Assembly (NCBI RefSeq): GCF_008923365.1
Contig: NZ_WBMR01000037.1
Coordinates: 1 to 59,586, forward strand
Length of the DNA: 59,586 nt
Direction: 5' to 3'
Origin: Actinomadura montaniterrae
GTDB lineage: Bacteria; Actinomycetota; Actinomycetes; Streptosporangiales; Streptosporangiaceae
Numbering within the stretch: position 1 is the first letter of the stretch; each line of letters opens with the position of its first letter. The position numbers were made by a program, and so were the translations under genes. Shown here piece by piece: positions 1 to 13,700 of the stretch. The notes under the pieces were generated by a model, which searched no databases, was not told the DNA's origin, and saw only the letters and a list, made by a program, of their open reading frames with translations.

Positions 1-1
1 C

Positions 2-3000
2 GGAGAGGTGCCGCCGCTGCTGCGCGCCCTGGCCCCCGCCCGGCGCCGCCGGCCGGAGGCGCCCGCGCCCCCTGGCCCGGACGTGACCGCGCCCGCCGAC
101 CTCCTCGGTGTCGTCCGCGCGACGGCCGCCGCCGTGCTCGGGCACAGCGGGGCCGACGCCGTCGAGCCGGGACGCGCCTTCAAGGACCTCGGTCTCGACT
201 CCCTCACGGCGGTCGAGCTGCGCAACCGGCTGGCCGAGGCCACCGGCCTCCGCCTGCCCGCGACCCTGGTGTTCGACCACCCCACGCCCGCCCGGCTCGC
301 CGAGCGGCTGCGATCCGAACTGTCCGGGACGGCGCCCCAGGCGGAGACACCGCGGCCCACCACGGCCGGCGCGGACGAGGACGCTATCGCCATCGTCGCC
401 ATGGCCTGCCGCTTCCCCGGCGACGTGGACTCGCCCGACGACCTCTGGCGCCTCGTCACCGCCGGCGGCGACGCCATCACCGGCTTCCCGGCGGACCGCG
501 GCTGGGACCTCGACGGCGTCTACGACCCCGACCCCGACGCGCCCGGCGGAACCTACGTGCGGGGCGGCGGTTTCCTGCGCGGCGCGGCGGACTTCGACGC
601 CGGATTCTTCGGCATCAACCCCCGCGAGGCGCTGGCCATGGACCCGCAGCAGCGGCTGCTGCTGGAGGTGTCGTGGGAGGCCCTGGAACGCGCGGGCATC
701 GATCCGACGTCCCTGCGCGGAACGCCCACCGGTGTCTTCGTCGGGACGCACGGCCAGGACTACGGGACCGGCGGCGCGCGCGGCCGCGCGGACGAGGGAT
801 ACCTCGTCACCGGGAACGCGGCGAGCGTGCTGACCGGCCGCGTGTCCTACACCCTCGGTTTCGAGGGCCCGGCGGTGACGGTCGACACGGCGTGCTCGTC
901 GTCGCTGGTTGCGTTGCATCTGGCGGCGCAGTCGCTGCGGTCGGGGGAGTCCTCGCTGGCGCTGGCGGGCGGCGTGTCGGTCATGTCCACGCTGGAGGGC
1001 ATCGTCGGGTTCAGCCGTCAGCGAGGGCTGGCCGCCGACGGGCGCTGCAAGGCGTTCGCGGAATCCGCCGACGGCTTCGGCATGTCGGAGGGCATCGGTG
1101 TCCTGGTGCTGGAGCGGGTGTCGGACGCGCGCCGCAACGGCCACGAGGTGCTGGCGGTGCTGCGGGGGTCGGCGATCAACCAGGACGGCGCGTCCAACGG
1201 CCTGACCGCGCCGAACGGGCCGTCGCAGGAACGGGTGATCCGGCAGGCGCTCGCCGGCGCGGGCCTGACGGGCGCCGACGTCGACGCCGTGGAGGCGCAC
1301 GGCACGGGCACACGGCTGGGCGACCCGATCGAGGCGCAGGCGCTGCTCGCGACCTACGGCCAGGACCGTCCCGACGACCGGCCGCTGTGGCTGGGGTCGG
1401 TCAAGTCGAACATCGGTCACACCCAGGCGGCGGCGGGCGTGGCCGGTGTGATCAAGATGGTGCAGGCACTGCGCCACGGCGCGCTGCCCCGGACCCTCCA
1501 CGCGGAGGAGCCGACGTCGGAGGTCGACTGGTCGGCGGGCGGCGTGCGGCTGCTGGACGAGACGCGCGACTGGCCCGCGGCCGATCGGCCCCGCCGGGCG
1601 GGCGTGTCCTCGTTCGGCGTGAGCGGCACCAACGCCCACGTGATCATCGAAGAGGCCCCCGGCGTCGGCGCGGACGCCTCCGCTCCGGACGAGGAGCCCG
1701 CCGCCGTGGTGTGGCCGGTCTCCGCGCGCGGCGCGCGAGCGCTGCGGGCGCAGGCCGCGCGGCTCGCCTCGTTCGTCGCCGACCGCGGGGACCTCACGGC
1801 TGCCGAGATCGGGCACGCCCTGGCCACCGCTCGCGCCGCGCTGGACGAGCGCGCGGTCGTCGTCGCGGCCGACCGGGAGGAGGCCGCGGCAGCACTCGAA
1901 GCGCTGGCCCAGGGCGCTCCCGCACCGGCCGCCGTCACCGGGACGGCGAACGTCACCGGCAAGACCGTCTTCGTCTTCCCCGGCCAGGGAGCGCAGTGGG
2001 CCGGGATGGCGGACGAGCTGGCCGGCGCGTCGCCGGTCTTCGCCGATGCGCTGGCGGAGGTGGGAGCGGCCCTGGAGCCGCACGTGGACTGGTCGTTCGA
2101 GGAGGCGCTCACCGGCCCGCTGGAGCGGGTGGACGTGGTGCAGCCCGTGTCGTTCGCGGTGAACGTGGCCCTGGCCCGGTTGTGGGAGTCGTTCGGTGTC
2201 CGTCCTGACGCGGTGGTGGGGCATTCGCAGGGTGAGATCGCGGCGGCGTGTGTTGCGGGTGCGTTGTCGTTGGAGGATGCGGCGCGGGTGGTGGCGTTGC
2301 GGAGCCAGGCGATTGCGCGTGGTCTGGCGGGGCGTGGCGGGATGGTGTCGTTGGCGGTGCCGGCTGAGGCGGTCTCGTCGTGGTTGGCGGGTGGGTTGGA
2401 GGTCGCGGCGGTCAACGGCCCGGGGTCGGTGGTGGTCGCGGGTGAGCCGGGTGCGCTGGACGATCTGGTGGTTAGGGCTGAGGCCGAGGGTGTGCGGGTG
2501 CGGCGGATCCCGGTGGATTACGCCTCGCACACCTCGCACGTGGAGGCGATCGAGGCCGAGCTGGCGGGTCTGCTGGACGGGCTCGCTCCGCGAGCATCGA
2601 AAGTCCCGTTCTTCTCCACGGTCGAAGGGCGCTGGCTGGACACTGCTGAGTTGGACGGGGGCTACTGGTACCGCAACCTGCGGCGCCAGGTCCGCTTCGC
2701 CGATGCGGTGCAAGCGCTGGCCGAGGACGGGTTCCGGACGTTCGTCGAGGTCAGCGCCCATCCCGTCCTGGTGCCGAGCGTGCAGGAACTCGTGGACGAG
2801 CGCACGTCGGTGGCCGCCGGGACGCTGCGCCGCGACGATGGCGGCCTGCGGCGCTTCCTGCTCTCCCTCGCCGAACTCCAGGTCCGCGGCGTGGCCGTCG
2901 ACTGGTCGCCGGTCCATGTGCCTCGTGGTGGACGGCGGGTGCCGCTGCCGACGTACGCGTTCCAGCGCCGCCGCTACTGGATCGAGGAGGCCGACCCCCT

Positions 3001-5557
3001 TCTGGACACCATCGCTCCTGACCCCGACACCGGAGGCGTAATCGCCGGAGGCCGGCTGTCACTGGGAAGCCGTCCCTGGCTCGCCGATCACACGGTGGCG
3101 GGACGCGTGCTGCTGCCGGGCGCGGTCTTCAACGAACTGGTGTTCCAGGCCGCCGCCGAGACCGGGACGGCGACCATCGAGGAACTGGTCATCGAGACGC
3201 CGCTGGAACTGCCTGAGCACGGGACCGTCCGCGTCTCGGTCACGGTCGGGGAGGAGGACGGGTCCGGGCGGCGCCCCGTGAGCGTCCACTCGCGTCGCGA
3301 ACCGGACGGCCCGTGGACGCGGCACGTCACGGGCCGCGTTTCGGCGGACGTCCCCGACGCCGCGCCGGCGCCTTCGCAGTGGCCGCCGGCAGGTGCCGAA
3401 CCGGCCGCCGTCGACTCCTTCTACGCCGGTCTCGCCGAACGCGGGTACGAGTACGGTCCGGCCTTCCGCGGGCTGCGCGCCGCCTGGACGCGCCAGGACG
3501 AGGTGTTCGCGGAGGTGGAACTGCCCGACAGGGTCGAGGCGGAGGGCTACGCCTTGCATCCGGCCCTGCTGGACGCCGCCCTGCAAGCGGCCAACCTCGG
3601 TGCAGTGCCGCGTCCGGCCGGCGGCGGAGCGCTCCTCCCGTTCGCCTGGAACGACGTCGCGCTCCACGCGACCGGCGCCACCGCGCTCCGCGTGCGCGCC
3701 GCACGGGCGGGCGACGACGCCGTCACCTTCGCGATCACCGACCGGTCGGGCCGGCCCGTCGCCGAGATCGGGTCGCTGGTGCTCCGGCCGGCGTCCCTGC
3801 CCGCCGCCGGCGCGGACTCCGACGCGCTCCACCGCATCACGTGGACGCGGGTCCAGGCGGCATCGGACGCGGCGCCGCTCGCGGCCGGCGACGTCCTGGA
3901 CCTCACCGGCGTCCCGGCGGGGCCGCCCGCCGAGGCGGCTCGCGACCTGGTCGTCCGGGCGATGCGGCGCATCGCCGAGGACCCGCCGAAGGCCGTCCTG
4001 ACCGCCGGAGGGCCGGCGGGCGCCGCCGTGGCGGGTCTGGTCCGCACGGCCCGGCTCGAAGTCCCGGACCCGATCACGCTGGTGGAGGCCGACGACCCGG
4101 GCGCCGCGCGGGCGCTGCTGCCCGCGGCGGTCGCCTCGGGGGAGCCGGAACTCGCGGTCCGCGAGGGCGGCCTGTACGCGCCCCGCCTGGCCCGTGCGCG
4201 CGCCACCGGGGAGCCGGTCCGGTTCGACCCGGACGGCACCGTGCTGATCACGGGCGGCACGGGGACGCTGGGCGGGCTGGTCGCCCGCCATCTGGCGGCC
4301 TCCCACGGCGTCCGCCACCTGGTGCTGGCCGGACGGCGGGGCCCGGCGGCCCCGGGCGCGGGTGAACTGGCGGACGACCTGCGCGCGGCGGGCGCCGACG
4401 TGCGCATCGTCGCCGCCGACGTCTCCGACCGGGACTCGCTGGCGGGCGTCCTCGCGGAGATACCGGCCGAACATCCGCTGACCGCCGTCGTCCACGCGGC
4501 GGGCGCGCTGGCCGACGGGGTGCTCGCGTCGCTGAGCCCGGAGCAGGTGGAGGCGGTGTTCCGTCCGAAGGCGGACGCCGCCTGGCACCTGCACGAGCTG
4601 ACCCGCGACCTGGACCTCGCCGCGTTCGTGCTGTTCTCCTCGGGCGCGGGGATTTTCGGCAACGCCGGGCAGGGCAACTACGCGGCGGCCAACGGGTTCC
4701 TGGACGGGCTGGCCCGGCTCCGGCGCGCCGAGGGGCTGCCCGCCCTCTCCCTGGCCTGGGGTCTCTGGGAGCAGGCCAGCGGGCTGACCGGCCGCCTCGG
4801 GGAGGAGGGCCGCGACCGTCTGGCCCGTGGCCTGCAACTGGCGCTGCCGACCGACGAGGCGCTCTCGCTCCTGGACCTGGCGCTGCGCGTGGACGGCGAG
4901 GCGGTTCTCGTCCCCACTCGCCTCGACCATGCGGCCCTGCGCGGCCGGGCCGGCGAGGGCACGCTCCCGGCGCTGCTGCGCGGCCTGGTGCGGATCGCTC
5001 CGCGCCGGACCGCCACCGCGACCACGACCGACGACGCGGCGGAGCCGGCCCGCGAGACCCTGGCCGACCGGCTGGCCCGGCTGCCGGAGCCCGACCAGCG
5101 GCGCGAGCTGGTCGGGATCGTCCGCGCCGCCGCCGAGGACGTGCTCGGCCTGCCCGCCGGCGAGACCCTGCGCGCGGACCAGGCGTTCAAGGACGCCGGA
5201 TTCGACTCGCTCACGGCCGTGCGGATGCGCAACCGCCTCGCCGAGGCGACCGGCGTGCGGCTCGCGGCCACCGCGGTGTTCGACCACCCCACCCCCGCCG
5301 CGCTCGCCGAGCACCTGCGCGCCGAACTCGGCGTCGCACCGCGCGAGGCCGTCCCGCCCGCGCTGGCGGAGCTGGAACGGCTGGAACGCGCGCTCGGCGA
5401 GCCGCCCGAGGACGGCGCGCTCCGGGACCGGATCGTCGCGCGGCTCGACGCGCTGACCGCCCGCCTCGCCGGGCCCGCCGAGCCCGGCGCCGACCTGGAG
5501 GCGGCGACCGACGACCAGCTCTTCGCGCTCATCGACCATGAACTCGGACACGGCTGA
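2..5557 (+). CDS. Type I modular PKS, C-terminal part (ACP; KS-AT-DH-KR-ACP)
   Basis: The frame is open at the left edge, so the N-terminus is missing. The first residues are the end of a KR linker, followed by the ACP of an upstream module (GLDSL, Ser near residue 67). One complete module follows: KS (TACSSS Cys, EAHGTGT and NIGH His motifs), AT, DH, KR and ACP. The AT has GHSQGE and YASH, the methylmalonyl-CoA signature. The DH keeps HxxxGxxxxP (about residue 1030) and DAALQ. The KR keeps GGTGTLGG and the catalytic Tyr of GNYAAAN. Its specificity loop reads LAD instead of LDD; the last Asp, diagnostic of B-type reduction, is retained. No ER is present, so the module should install an alpha-methyl trans double bond. 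The C-terminus ([10 protein letters not shown]) looks like a docking tail for the next gene, which begins 10 bases downstream. Confidence 0.96.
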   Translation, partial: GEVPPLLRALAPARRRRPEAPAPPGPDVTAPADLLGVVRATAAAVLGHSGADAVEPGRAFKDLGLDSLTAVELRNRLAEATGLRLPATLVFDHPTPARLAERLRSELSGTAPQAETPRPTTAGADEDAIAIVAMACRFPGDVDSPDDLWRLVTAGGDAITGFPADRGWDLDGVYDPDPDAPGGTYVRGGGFLRGAADFDAGFFGINPREALAMDPQQRLLLEVSWEALERAGIDPTSLRGTPTGVFVGTHGQDYGTGGARGRADEGYLVTGNAASVLTGRVSYTLGFEGPAVTVDTACSSSLVALHLAAQSLRSGESSLALAGGVSVMSTLEGIVGFSRQRGLAADGRCKAFAESADGFGMSEGIGVLVLERVSDARRNGHEVLAVLRGSAINQDGASNGLTAPNGPSQERVIRQALAGAGLTGADVDAVEAHGTGTRLGDPIEAQALLATYGQDRPDDRPLWLGSVKSNIGHTQAAAGVAGVIKMVQALRHGALPRTLHAEEPTSEVDWSAGGVRLLDETRDWPAADRPRRAGVSSFGVSGTNAHVIIEEAPGVGADASAPDEEPAAVVWPVSARGARALRAQAARLASFVADRGDLTAAEIGHALATARAALDERAVVVAADREEAAAALEALAQGAPAPAAVTGTANVTGKTVFVFPGQGAQWAGMADELAGASPVFADALAEVGAALEPHVDWSFEEALTGPLERVDVVQPVSFAVNVALARLWESFGVRPDAVVGHSQGEIAAACVAGALSLEDAARVVALRSQAIARGLAGRGGMVSLAVPAEAVSSWLAGGLEVAAVNGPGSVVVAGEPGALDDLVVRAEAEGVRVRRIPVDYASHTSHVEAIEAELAGLLDGLAPRASKVPFFSTVEGRWLDTAELDGGYWYRNLRRQVRFADAVQALAEDGFRTFVEVSAHPVLVPSVQELVDERTSVAAGTLRRDDGGLRRFLLSLAELQVRGVAVDWSPVHVPRGGRRVPLPTYAFQRRRYWIEEADPLLDTIAPDPDTGGVIAGGRLSLGSRPWLADHTVAGRVLLPGAVFNELVFQAAAETGTATIEELVIETPLELPEHGTVRVSVTVGEEDGSGRRPVSVHSRREPDGPWTRHVTGRVSADVPDAAPAPSQWPPAGAEPAAVDSFYAGLAERGYEYGPAFRGLRAAWTRQDEVFAEVELPDRVEAEGYALHPALLDAALQAANLGAVPRPAGGGALLPFAWNDVALHATGATALRVRAARAGDDAVTFAITDRSGRPVAEIGSLVLRPASLPAAGADSDALHRITWTRVQAASDAAPLAAGDVLDLTGVPAGPPAEAARDLVVRAMRRIAEDPPKAVLTAGGPAGAAVAGLVRTARLEVPDPITLVEADDPGAARALLPAAVASGEPELAVREGGLYAPRLARARATGEPVRFDPDGTVLITGGTGTLGGLVARHLAASHGVRHLVLAGRRGPAAPGAGELADDLRAAGADVRIVAADVSDRDSLAGVLAEIPAEHPLTAVVHAAGALADGVLASLSPEQVEAVFRPKADAAWHLHELTRDLDLAAFVLFSSGAGIFGNAGQGNYAAANGFLDGLARLRRAEGLPALSLAWGLWEQASGLTGRLGEEGRDRLARGLQLALPTDEALSLLDLALRVDGEAVLVPTRLDHAALRGRAGEGTLPALLRGLVRIAPRRTATATTTDDAAEPARETLADRLARLPEPDQRRELVGIVRAAAEDVLGLPAGETLRADQAFKDAGFDSLTAVRMRNRLAEATGVRLAATAVFDHPTPAALAEHLRAELGVAPREAVPPALAELERLERALGEPPEDGALRDRIVARLDALTARLAGPAEPGADLEAATDDQLFALIDHELGHG

Positions 5558-5567
5558 GGAAAGGCAC

Positions 5568-8500
5568 ATGGCGAACGACGAGAAGCTGCGCGAGTACCTG
5601 CGCCGGACCCTCGCCGACCTGCAGCGCACCCGCCGGCGGTTGCACGACGCCGAGGCGCGCCGCACCGAGCCGATCGCGATCGTGGGCATGGCCTGCCGCC
5701 TGCCGGGCGGGATCGCCTCGCCGGAGGACCTGTGGCGGCTGGTCGCCGGAGGGCGCGACGTGATCGGCCCGTTCCCCCGCGACCGCGGCTGGGCCCCGGA
5801 CGACCTCTACGACCCCGACCCCGACCGCGCCGGGCGGACCTACGCGAAGGAGGGCGGCTTCCTCGCCGAGCCCGGCGGGTTCGACGCCGCGCTCTTCGGG
5901 ATCTCGCCGCGCGAGGCCCTCGCCATGGACCCGCAGCAGCGGCTGCTGCTGGAGGTGTCGTGGGAGGCCCTGGAGCGCGCGGGCATCGACCCGACCTCCT
6001 TGCGCGGCACGCCCGCCGGGGTCTTCACCGGGCTGATGTTCCACGACTACCGGGACAACCTCGGCGCCCTCCCGGAGGGACTCGAAGGCTACTTCGGCAT
6101 CGGCAACTCCGGCAGCGTCGCCTCCGGCCGCGTGTCCTACACCTTCGGTCTGGAAGGGCCGGCGGTGACGGTCGATACCGCGTGCTCGTCGTCGCTGGTG
6201 GCGTTGCATCTGGCGGCGCAGTCGCTGCGGTCGGGGGAGTCCTCGCTCGCCCTGGCCGGGGGAGTGGCGGTGATGGCGACCCCCGAAGTGTTCATCGACT
6301 TCTCGCGGCAGCGCGGCCTGGCCCCGGACGGTCGCTGCAAGGCGTACGCCGACACCGCCGACGGGACGGGCCTCTCCGAAGGCGTCGGCGTGCTCGTCCT
6401 AGAGCGGTTGTCGGATGCGCGCCGCAATGGTCATGAGGTGCTGGCGGTGGTGCGTGGTTCGGCGGTGAACCAGGACGGTGCGTCCAACGGCCTGACCGCG
6501 CCGAACGGGCCTTCGCAGGAGCGGGTGATCGGGCAGGCGCTGGCCAACGCGGGTCTGAGCGCCGCCGATGTCGATGCCGTCGAAGGACATGGGACCGGGA
6601 CGCGGCTGGGGGATCCGATCGAGGCGCGGGCGCTGCTGGCGACCTACGGCCGGGACCGTCCCGCCGACCGGCCGTTGTGGCTGGGGTCGTTGAAGTCGAA
6701 CATCGGGCACACCCAGGCGGCGGCGGGCGTCGCGGGTGTGATCAAGATGGTGCAGGCGCTGCGCCACGGCCTACTGCCCGAGTCGCTGCACGTGGACGCG
6801 CCGAGCACGCAGGTCGACTGGGAGACCGGGGCCGTCCGCGTGCTGACCGAGGCGCGCGCGTGGCCCGAGGTGGACCGGCCGCGCCGGGCCGGGGTGTCGT
6901 CGTTCGGCGTCAGCGGCACCAACGCCCACGTGATCATCGAACAGGCCGCCGAAGAGCCCCGGCCGGAAGCGGGGGACGGCGCGGCACCCGGCGCGGTCCC
7001 GTGGCTCCTCTCGTCCCGGACGGCCGAGGGTTTGCGCGCGCAGGCGGAGCGGCTCGCGTCGTTCCTGCGCGAGCACGGCGACCTCGCCCCGGCGGAGATC
7101 GGTTACGCCTTGGCCACTGGGCGAGTGACGCTGGAGCACCGGGCGGTCGTGGTGGCTGCCGACCGCGCCGAGGCGATCGCGGCCCTGGCCGAAGTCGAGT
7201 CCGCCGGCCCGGCGGAGGTCGACGGCAAGACCGTCTTCGTCTTCCCCGGGCAAGGCGCGCAGTGGACGGCGATGGGCGTGGCGCTGGCCGAGTCGTCCCC
7301 GGTGTTCGCCGCCGCCCTGGCGGAGGTCGAGGCGGCGTTGGAGCCGTACGTGGACTGGTCGCTCGCCGAGGAGCTGCGCGGCCCGCTGGAGCGGGTGGAC
7401 GTGGTGCAGCCGGCGTCGTTCGCGGTGAACGTGGCCCTGGCCCGGTTGTGGGAGTCGTTCGGTGTCCGTCCTGACGCGGTGGTGGGGCATTCGCAGGGTG
7501 AGATCGCCGCCGCGCACGTCGCCGGCGCGTTGTCGTTGGAGGACGCGGCGCGGGTGGTGGCGCTGCGGAGCCAGGCCATCGCGCGCGGCCTTGCCGGACG
7601 CGGCGGCATGGTGTCGGTGGCGCTCCCGGTTGGCGAGGCCGCCGCCCGCCTGGCGCCCGGCCTGGAGATCGCCGCGGTCAACGCGCCCACCTCGGTCGTC
7701 GTCGCCGGGGAACCGGAGGCCCTGGACACCCTCCAGGCGGCGCTGGAAACCGAGGGCGTGCGAACGCGCCGGATCCCTGTGGATTACGCCTCGCACACCT
7801 CGCACGTGGAGGCGATCCAGGGCGAACTGGCGGATCTGCTGGACGGGATCGCTCCGCGAGCGTCGAACATCCCGTTCTTCTCCACGGTCGAAGGACGCTG
7901 GCTGGACACCACCGAACTCGACGGCGGCTACTGGTACCGCAACCTGCGGCGCCAAGTCCGCTTCGCCGACGCCGTCGAGACCCTCGCCGACGACGGTTTC
8001 CAGGCGTTCGTCGAGGTCAGCGCCCACCCCGTCCTGGTACCGGGCATCGCGGAGATCGTCACGGAACCGTCCGTGGCGGTCGGGACGCTGCGCCGCGACG
8101 ACGGCGGCCTCGACCGGTTCCTGCGTTCGGCCGGGGAGGCGCACGTCGCAGGGGTCGCCGTCGACTGGAGCCGCGCGTTCGGGCCCGGCCCGTTCAGGCG
8201 CGCGGACCTGCCCACCTACGCCTTCCAGCGCCGCCGCTACTGGCTGGAAGGCGGGCGCGGCCGGGGCGACCTGACCGCCGCCGGGATCGAGGACGCGCGG
8301 CACCCGCTGCTCGGCGCCGCCGTCCCGCTGCCCGACGGCGCCGTCCTCACCGGCCGCCTCTCGCTCCGCGACCACGGATGGCTCGCCGACCACGCCGTCG
8401 CGGGCACGATCGTGCTGCCCGGATCGGCGCTGGTCGAGCTGGCGCTGCGGGCCGGCGCCGAGACGGGCCGCACGACGCTGGACGAGCTCGTCATCGAGGC

Positions 8501-10721
8501 GCCGCTGACCGTCCCCGGCGACGACGACGTGCAGATCAGGGTCGTGGTCACCGATCAGGACGTGGCGATCCACGCGCGGCGCGGCCAGGGCGGCTGGACC
8601 AGGCACGCCACGGGCCGGCTGTCCGACGGGCTCCGCGCCGGGGAGCGGCTTCCGTGGCCGGTGGCGGACGCCGAGCCCGTCCCCGTCGAGGACTTCTACG
8701 AGCGCAAGGCCGCCGAGGGCTACGCGTACGGGCCCGCCTTCCAGGGGCTGCGGGCCGCCTACCGGCGCGGGGAGGAGATCTTCGCGGAGGTGGAGCTGCC
8801 CGGCGGGACCGAGGCCGGGGAGTTCGGCCTGCATCCGGCCCTGCTGGACGCCGCGCTCCAGGCCACCGGCCTGCTCGGTGCGACCACGCCCGCGGACGGG
8901 CGGATACCGCTGCCGTTCGCCTGGACCGGCGTCCGCCTGCACGCGCCGGGCGCCACCGCGCTGCGCGTGCACGCGACCTATCAGAACGATGCGTCCGGGT
9001 ACGCGATCACCCTCGTCGACCGGGACGGGAAGCCAGTCGCCTCGATCGACTCCCTGCGGCTCCGGGACGTGGACCCCGGCCGGCTGGCCCCCGCGCACGA
9101 CCTGCTCCACCGGATCGACCGGGTGCCGGTCGCCCTTCCCGGCCCGGCCGCCGCGCCCGTCCCCGGCGAGGACGTCCTCGACCTGACCGACCGCGGCGGC
9201 TGGACCCCCGGCGCGGCCCGCGAGCTGACCGCAGAGGCGATCGGCTTCCTGCGCGACCGGCTCGCCCGCGACGGCGGACCGGTCGCGGTGCTCACCGGCG
9301 ACGCGCCCTACGACCTCGCCGCCTCCGCCGTCCGCGGCCTCGTGCGCGCGGTGCAGCGCGAGCAGCCGGGGCGGATCGTGCTGGTGGAGGCGGAGTCGGG
9401 GGAGGAGGCCGTCGAGCTGCTGCCGTGGCTCGTCGCCTCCGGCGAGCCCGAGGTCGCCCTGTACGCCGGACGCGCGCACGCTCCCCGGCTCGCCCACGCC
9501 GGTTCCGGCGCGGCGAACCGGGCGCCCCTCGATCCGGACGGCACGGTCCTGGTCACCGGCGGCACCGGGACGCTCGGCGGCCTGGTCGCGCGCCATCTGG
9601 TGGGGGAGCACGGCGTCCGCCGGCTCGTCCTGGTCGGGCGGCGGGGCCTCGCCGCTGACGGCGCGACCGAGCTGTACGCGGAGCTGCGCGAGGCCGGAGC
9701 CGAGGTGACCGTGACGGCGGCCGACGCCGCCGACCGGGAGGCGCTGGCGGAGGTGCTCGCGGCGATTCCGGCCGACCATCCGCTGACCGCCGTCGTCCAC
9801 GCCGCCGGCGTCCTGGACGACGCCCTGCTGGACGACCTCGGCCCAGGACGGCTCCCCGCGGTGTTCCGCCCGAAGGCGGACGCCGCCTGGCACCTGCATG
9901 AGCTGACCCGTGACCTGGACCTGGCGGCGTTCGTGCTGTTCTCCTCCGGCGCCGGGGTCCTCGGCAACGCCGGGCAGGGCAACTACGCGGCGGCCAACGG
10001 GTTCCTGGACGGGCTGGCCCGCATGCGCCGCGCCGAGGGCCTGCCCGCCGTGTCGCTCGCATGGGGGTTGTGGTCGCAGGCCAGCGGCATGACCGGCCAC
10101 CTCGGCGACGGCGCGCTGGCCCGGCTGTCGCGCGGCGGCCTCGGCGCGCTCTCCACGGCCGAAGGGCTGGCCCTGTTCGACGCCGCCCTCGCGGCCGAGG
10201 ACGCCGTCGTCGTCCCGGCGCGGTTCGACGCCGCCGCGCTCCGCTCGCTCGCCGCCGACGGCGACCTGCCGCCCGTGCTCCGCGGTCTCGTCCGCGCGCC
10301 CGGCCGGGACGTGCCGCAGGCCGCCGGGCCGCCCGCCGCCTCGTTCGCCGAACGGCTCGCCGGGCTGTCCGCCGCCGAGCGGACGAGCACCGCGCTCGAC
10401 CTGGTCAGGCGGCACGCGGCCGCCGTGCTCGGACACGACGCCCCGGACGACGTCGGCGCGGCGCAGGCGTTCAAGGACCTCGGATTCGACTCGCTCGCGG
10501 CGGTCGAGCTGCGCAACCGGCTCGCCAGGGCGGCGGGGGTGCGGCTCCCCGCCACGCTGGTCTTCGACCACCCGACCCCGGCGGACCTGGCGCGGCGGCT
10601 GCTGGCGGAGCTCGCGCCGGAACCGCCCGGCGAGCCGGACGGTACCGGCGGCATCGCCGCGGCGATCGCCGCGATGGACGTGGACGACCTGGTGGAACGG
10701 GCTCTGGGAGGGAACCGATGA
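5568..10721 (+). CDS. Type I modular PKS, one module (KS-AT-DH-KR-ACP)
   Basis: A single-module PKS of about 1717 residues. I chose the ATG at 5568 over the in-frame ATG at 5538, because GAGGAAAGG lies just upstream and the protein then begins [11 protein letters not shown], a coiled-coil N-terminal docking domain. The order is KS (from about residue 38, TACSSS), AT (from about 551, YASH near 741, so methylmalonyl-type), DH ([10 protein letters not shown] near 942; DAALQ), KR (GGTGTLGG near 1325; LDD motif, so B-type) and ACP (GFDSLAA near 1640). There is no ER. The predicted product is a second alpha-methyl-alpha,beta-unsaturated unit, conjugated to the one made by the preceding module. Several stretches of the KS and AT are nearly identical in DNA to the preceding module. 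The stop overlaps the next start (ATGA). Confidence 0.97.
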   Translation: MANDEKLREYLRRTLADLQRTRRRLHDAEARRTEPIAIVGMACRLPGGIASPEDLWRLVAGGRDVIGPFPRDRGWAPDDLYDPDPDRAGRTYAKEGGFLAEPGGFDAALFGISPREALAMDPQQRLLLEVSWEALERAGIDPTSLRGTPAGVFTGLMFHDYRDNLGALPEGLEGYFGIGNSGSVASGRVSYTFGLEGPAVTVDTACSSSLVALHLAAQSLRSGESSLALAGGVAVMATPEVFIDFSRQRGLAPDGRCKAYADTADGTGLSEGVGVLVLERLSDARRNGHEVLAVVRGSAVNQDGASNGLTAPNGPSQERVIGQALANAGLSAADVDAVEGHGTGTRLGDPIEARALLATYGRDRPADRPLWLGSLKSNIGHTQAAAGVAGVIKMVQALRHGLLPESLHVDAPSTQVDWETGAVRVLTEARAWPEVDRPRRAGVSSFGVSGTNAHVIIEQAAEEPRPEAGDGAAPGAVPWLLSSRTAEGLRAQAERLASFLREHGDLAPAEIGYALATGRVTLEHRAVVVAADRAEAIAALAEVESAGPAEVDGKTVFVFPGQGAQWTAMGVALAESSPVFAAALAEVEAALEPYVDWSLAEELRGPLERVDVVQPASFAVNVALARLWESFGVRPDAVVGHSQGEIAAAHVAGALSLEDAARVVALRSQAIARGLAGRGGMVSVALPVGEAAARLAPGLEIAAVNAPTSVVVAGEPEALDTLQAALETEGVRTRRIPVDYASHTSHVEAIQGELADLLDGIAPRASNIPFFSTVEGRWLDTTELDGGYWYRNLRRQVRFADAVETLADDGFQAFVEVSAHPVLVPGIAEIVTEPSVAVGTLRRDDGGLDRFLRSAGEAHVAGVAVDWSRAFGPGPFRRADLPTYAFQRRRYWLEGGRGRGDLTAAGIEDARHPLLGAAVPLPDGAVLTGRLSLRDHGWLADHAVAGTIVLPGSALVELALRAGAETGRTTLDELVIEAPLTVPGDDDVQIRVVVTDQDVAIHARRGQGGWTRHATGRLSDGLRAGERLPWPVADAEPVPVEDFYERKAAEGYAYGPAFQGLRAAYRRGEEIFAEVELPGGTEAGEFGLHPALLDAALQATGLLGATTPADGRIPLPFAWTGVRLHAPGATALRVHATYQNDASGYAITLVDRDGKPVASIDSLRLRDVDPGRLAPAHDLLHRIDRVPVALPGPAAAPVPGEDVLDLTDRGGWTPGAARELTAEAIGFLRDRLARDGGPVAVLTGDAPYDLAASAVRGLVRAVQREQPGRIVLVEAESGEEAVELLPWLVASGEPEVALYAGRAHAPRLAHAGSGAANRAPLDPDGTVLVTGGTGTLGGLVARHLVGEHGVRRLVLVGRRGLAADGATELYAELREAGAEVTVTAADAADREALAEVLAAIPADHPLTAVVHAAGVLDDALLDDLGPGRLPAVFRPKADAAWHLHELTRDLDLAAFVLFSSGAGVLGNAGQGNYAAANGFLDGLARMRRAEGLPAVSLAWGLWSQASGMTGHLGDGALARLSRGGLGALSTAEGLALFDAALAAEDAVVVPARFDAAALRSLAADGDLPPVLRGLVRAPGRDVPQAAGPPAASFAERLAGLSAAERTSTALDLVRRHAAAVLGHDAPDDVGAAQAFKDLGFDSLAAVELRNRLARAAGVRLPATLVFDHPTPADLARRLLAELAPEPPGEPDGTGGIAAAIAAMDVDDLVERALGGNR

Positions 10722-13700
10722 CCGACGACAAGGTCGTCCGCGCACTGCGCGCCGCGCTGGTCGACAACGAGCGGCTCCGCGAGGAGAACGACCGGCTGAG
10801 ACGCACCGCCGCCGCCGACCCCGTCGCCGTCGTCGCGGCCGCGTGCCGCCTGCCCGGCGGGATCGCCTCGCCGGAGGACCTGTGGGACCTCGTCTCCGAG
10901 GGACGTGAGGGCCTCTCGCCCTTCCCCCGCGACCGGGGCTGGGACCTCGACGCGCTCTTCACCGACGACCCCGGCCGGCCCGGCACCAGCTACGTGCGGC
11001 AGGGCGGCTTCCTGCACGACGCGGGGGCCTTCGACGCCGCCCTGTTCGGCATCTCGCCGCGCGAGGCGCTCGCCATGGACCCGCAGCAGCGCCTCATGCT
11101 GGAGATCACGTGGGAGGCGCTCGAACGCGCCGGCATTGCGCCCACGGCGCTGCGCGGCGAGCGCGTCGGCGTCGTCACCGGCGTCATGTACCACGACTAC
11201 GCCGCCGCGCTCGCCGAGGTGCCGGACGACCTCGAAGGGCTCCTCGGGACGGGGACGTCCGGCAGCGTCGTGTCCGGGCGCGTCTCCTACACGTTCGGGT
11301 TCGAGGGGCCCGCCCTCACCGTCGACACCGCCTGCTCGTCCTCCCTGGTGGCCGTGCATCTGGCGGCGCGGGCGCTGCGCGACGGCGAGTGCCGGCTCGC
11401 GCTCGCCGGCGGCGTCGCCGTCATGGCGCGGCCGTCGCCCTTCGTCGAGTTCTCCCGGCAGCGCGGCCTCGCGCCGGACGGGCGCTGCAAGGCGTTCGCC
11501 GACGCCGCCGACGGCACGGGCTGGGCCGAGGGCGCCGCGGTCCTCCTCCTGGAGCGGCTGTCGGACGCCCGCCGCAACGGCCATCCGGTGCTCGCGCTGG
11601 TGCGCGGCAGCGCCGTCAACCAGGACGGCGCCTCCAACGGCCTCACCGCTCCGAACGGGCCGTCCCAGCAGCGCGTGATCCGCGCGGCGCTGGACGCGGC
11701 GGGCCTGGCGCCCGGCGACGTCGACGCCGTCGAGGGCCACGGGACCGGCACCCCGCTGGGCGACCCGATCGAGGCGCAGGCCCTCCTCGCCGCCTACGGC
11801 CGCGACCGCCCGGCCGGCCGGCCGCTCTGGCTGGGGTCGCTGAAGTCCAACATCGGGCACGCGCAGGCCGCCGCGGGCGCCGCCGGGATCATCAAGGTGA
11901 TCGAGGCGCTGCGGCACCGGACGCTGCCCGCCACGCTGCACGTGGACGCGCCGTCCGCGAACGTCGACTGGGACGCTGGCGCGGTCCGGCTGCTCACCGA
12001 GCCGCGGGACTGGCCCGACCCGGGACGCCCCCGCCGCGCGGGGGTGTCGTCCTTCGGCGTCAGCGGCACCAACGCGCACGTGATCATCGAAGAGGCGCCG
12101 GTGGGCACCGACGAGGCCCCGCCGCCGGACGCGGGCCCGGCGCCCCGGCCCTGGGAGATCTCCGGGGCGACGGCGGACGCGTTGCGCGCCCAGGCCGCGC
12201 GGGTCGCCTCCCACGTCCGCGAACGTCCCGCGCTGAACGCCGCCGACGTCGCCGCCTCGCTGGCGTCCGGCCGGGCGGCCCTCGCCCACCGCGCCGTCGT
12301 CGTGGCGGCCGAACGCGACGAGGCACTGGCCGGGCTGCGCGCGGTCGCGGCCGGAGAGCCCGCACCGGCCACGGTCACCGGCGTCGCGGACGTCGAGGGC
12401 CGCACGGTCCTGGTTTTCCCGGGCCAGGGGACGCAGTGGGCGGGCATGGGAATCGAACTCGCCGCCCAGTCCGACGTGTTCGCCGCCGCCCTGGCGGACG
12501 TCGAGGCGGCCTTGGAACCGTACGTGGACTGGTCGCTCAGCGAGGAACTGCGCGGCTCGCTGGAGCGGGTCGATGTGGTGCAGCCCGCGTCGTTCGCCGT
12601 GAACGTGGCCCTCGCCCGCCTGTGGGAGTCGTTCGGTGTGGTGCCCGACGCCGTGGTGGGGCACTCGCAGGGCGAGATCGCCGCCGCGCACGTCGCCGGG
12701 GCGTTGCCGCTGGAGGACGCGGCGCGGGTGGTGGCGCTGCGCAGCCAGGCCATCGCCCGCGGCCTGGCCGGACGCGGCGGCATGGCGTCGGTCGCCCTGC
12801 CCGAGGACCGGGTCGCCGCGCGGCTCGCGCCCGGCCTGGAGATCGCCGCCGTCAACGGGCCCGCGTCGGTCGTCGTCGCCGGTGACGCCGCCGCCCTGGC
12901 CGATCTGATCGAGTCCTGGGAGGACGAGGGCGTGCGGGTCCGCCGGATCCCCGTCGACTACGCCTCGCACACTTCCCACGTCGAGGCGATCCGCGACGAG
13001 CTTCACGACCTCCTGGACGGCCTCGCCCCGAAGCCGTCCCAGGTCCCCTTCTTCTCCACCGTCGAGGGGAGATGGCTGGACACCACGCGTCTGGACGCCG
13101 CCTACTGGTACCGCAACCTGCGCGGCACCGTGCGGTTCGACGCCGCCGCCCGCGCCCTCCTCGACGACGGATTCCGGTCGTTCGTGGAGGTCAGCGCGCA
13201 CCCGGTGCTGGCGGCCGAGATCAAGGACGCCGCCGGCCGGACCGCCGCCGCGGTCACCGGCACGCTGCGCCGGGGCGAGGGCGGGCTCCGGACGTTCCTG
13301 CTCTCGGCGGCGGCACTGCGCGTCCGCGGCGGCGGCGTCGACTGGTCGCCGCTCCTCGCCGGGCGGCCCCGTGTCGACCTCCCCACCTACGCCTTCCAGC
13401 ACCGCCACTACTGGCTGGAATCCGCGCCCGCCGCCCCCGCCCGCCCGGCCTCGTCCCCTCCGGAGGAACCGGAGGAAGCGCCGTCGCTGCTCGACGGGTT
13501 CGAGGGGCTCGACGAGGAAGGGCGCCGGAACGCGCTGCTCGACCTCGTCCGGACCGAGGCGTCGGCGGTGCTGGGACGGCCGCCCGCCGAGACGCTCGCG
13601 CCCACCGACGTGTTCTTCGAGGTCGGCTACGTGTCGCTGACCGCCGTGGAACTGCGCAACCGGCTCTCGGCCGCGACCGGGCTGGAGCTCCCCCCGATGC

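Noticed and set aside
5538..5567. ATG at 5538 as start of the second PKS gene
   Set aside because: It overlaps the preceding gene and would absorb the strong ribosome site GAGGAAAGG; the ATG at 5568 gives a standard docking domain.
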